Below, in pieces: positions 5,326-5,624 of a stretch of 5,624 nt of DNA. Source of the DNA: Candidatus Acidianus copahuensis (GTDB lineage: Archaea; Thermoproteota; Thermoprotei_A; Sulfolobales; Sulfolobaceae); contig NZ_JFZT01000032.1 in assembly GCF_000632495.1 (NCBI RefSeq), positions 1 through 5,624 of the forward strand. Reading direction: 5' to 3'. The translations under genes were made by a program, and so were the position numbers. The notes under the pieces were generated by a model. It saw nothing but the letters and a program-made list of their open reading frames with translations. It made no database searches and was not told the DNA's origin. Each line of letters opens with the position of its first letter. The first letter of the stretch is position 1.

Positions 5326-5624
5326 TTACGTTTCCTCATCGAAAGCTGTAAATCCGTTAAGCTTTATCCACTTAAAATGTGAAAACTCTTCAAATCCTAT
5401 TGCCTTATAAGCCCTTATAGCAGGCTCATTCTTGGAATGAACAGATAGAAAGGGAACTAAGTTCATTTCGAGGCATTCCCTTGTTATGAGAGATACCACC
5501 TTTTTTGCATGTCCCTTTCCTCTATACTCTCTTAACGTATACACTCCCCCTATATTGCAGTAATTTGGTTCTCCCCTTCTTAGAGCCGCTGCTACTAATT
5601 TCTCTCCTTCAAAGGATCCATATC
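5326..5624 (-). CDS. GNAT-family N-acetyltransferase (C-terminal part, cut by window edge)
   Basis: The frame is open from the right edge to a TAA at 5326-5328, giving the last 98 or so residues. An internal GTG at 5544-5542 is not needed as a start, because the upstream codons (YGSFEGEKLVAAALRRGEPNYCNIGG) continue the fold: a strand, then a strand leading into motif A. GVYTLREYRGKGHAKKVV carries the acetyl-CoA pyrophosphate loop Arg-x-x-Arg-Gly-x-Gly-x-Ala. FLSVHSKNEPAIRAYKAIGF is the family's motif B, with the conserved Asn, Ala and Tyr and the Gly-Phe ending. Such enzymes move an acetyl group from acetyl-CoA to an amine; the acceptor cannot be told. The gene is convergent with the one at 4623. 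About 60 or more N-terminal residues should lie beyond the window. Confidence 0.85.
   Translation of the reverse strand, partial: YGSFEGEKLVAAALRRGEPNYCNIGGVYTLREYRGKGHAKKVVSLITRECLEMNLVPFLSVHSKNEPAIRAYKAIGFEEFSHFKWIKLNGFTAFDEET

Noticed and set aside
5235..5351. 38-codon + strand frame (MLRKLTHKGEFLL...)
   Set aside because: It has no TATA box at leaderless distance, runs antisense into the GNAT 3' end, and its first codons coincide with repeat block D. It is more likely chance or a remnant than a gene.
1..5624. CRISPR array, tRNA or rRNA gene, intact transposase
   Set aside because: I saw no regularly spaced 24-37 base repeats, no cloverleaf or rRNA core sequence, and no transposase-like frame. 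The dispersed repeats are too few and irregular for an array.

Overview
This AT-rich window looks like a thermoacidophilic crenarchaeon of the order Sulfolobales. Arg is mostly AGA/AGG and Ile often ATA. First genes sit about 26-28 bases below archaeal TATA boxes with no room for a Shine-Dalgarno site (leaderless). Genes inside the operon carry GGTGA- or GAGGGT-type ribosome sites and overlap one another. The species assignment is inference; no rRNA or tRNA is present.

Layout. Bases 1-1335 hold no convincing intact gene. They contain two short overlapping open frames at the left edge, a degenerate copy of a repeat that recurs twice later in the window, a very AT-rich tract, a good promoter with no gene behind it, and a stem-loop. 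Bases 1336-3920 are a compact four-gene operon on the + strand: an ABC ATPase, a six-helix ABC-2-type permease, a second six-helix membrane protein of unknown function, and a small winged-helix regulator. The genes overlap by 1, 4 and 8 bases, so they are probably translated together. The likely product is an exporter or membrane-stress module with its own regulator; the substrate cannot be read from the sequence.

Bases 3921-4284 hold no gene but carry a second copy of the repeat. Bases 4285-4593 (minus strand) are the apparent C-terminal remnant of a major-facilitator transporter. Head to head with it, at 4623-5057 (+), is an intact leaderless gene for a small protein resembling the dimeric alpha/beta-barrel (DUF3291 / CrtA-like) families. 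A third repeat copy fills the gap to the convergent GNAT acetyltransferase gene on the minus strand, which starts outside the window.

The least expected feature is this intergenic repeat family. All three copies face the same way and share short conserved blocks in the same order at similar spacing. Two of the three lie between converging genes. I do not recognise it; a decayed non-autonomous mobile element or a duplicated non-coding RNA/3' region are the main options.
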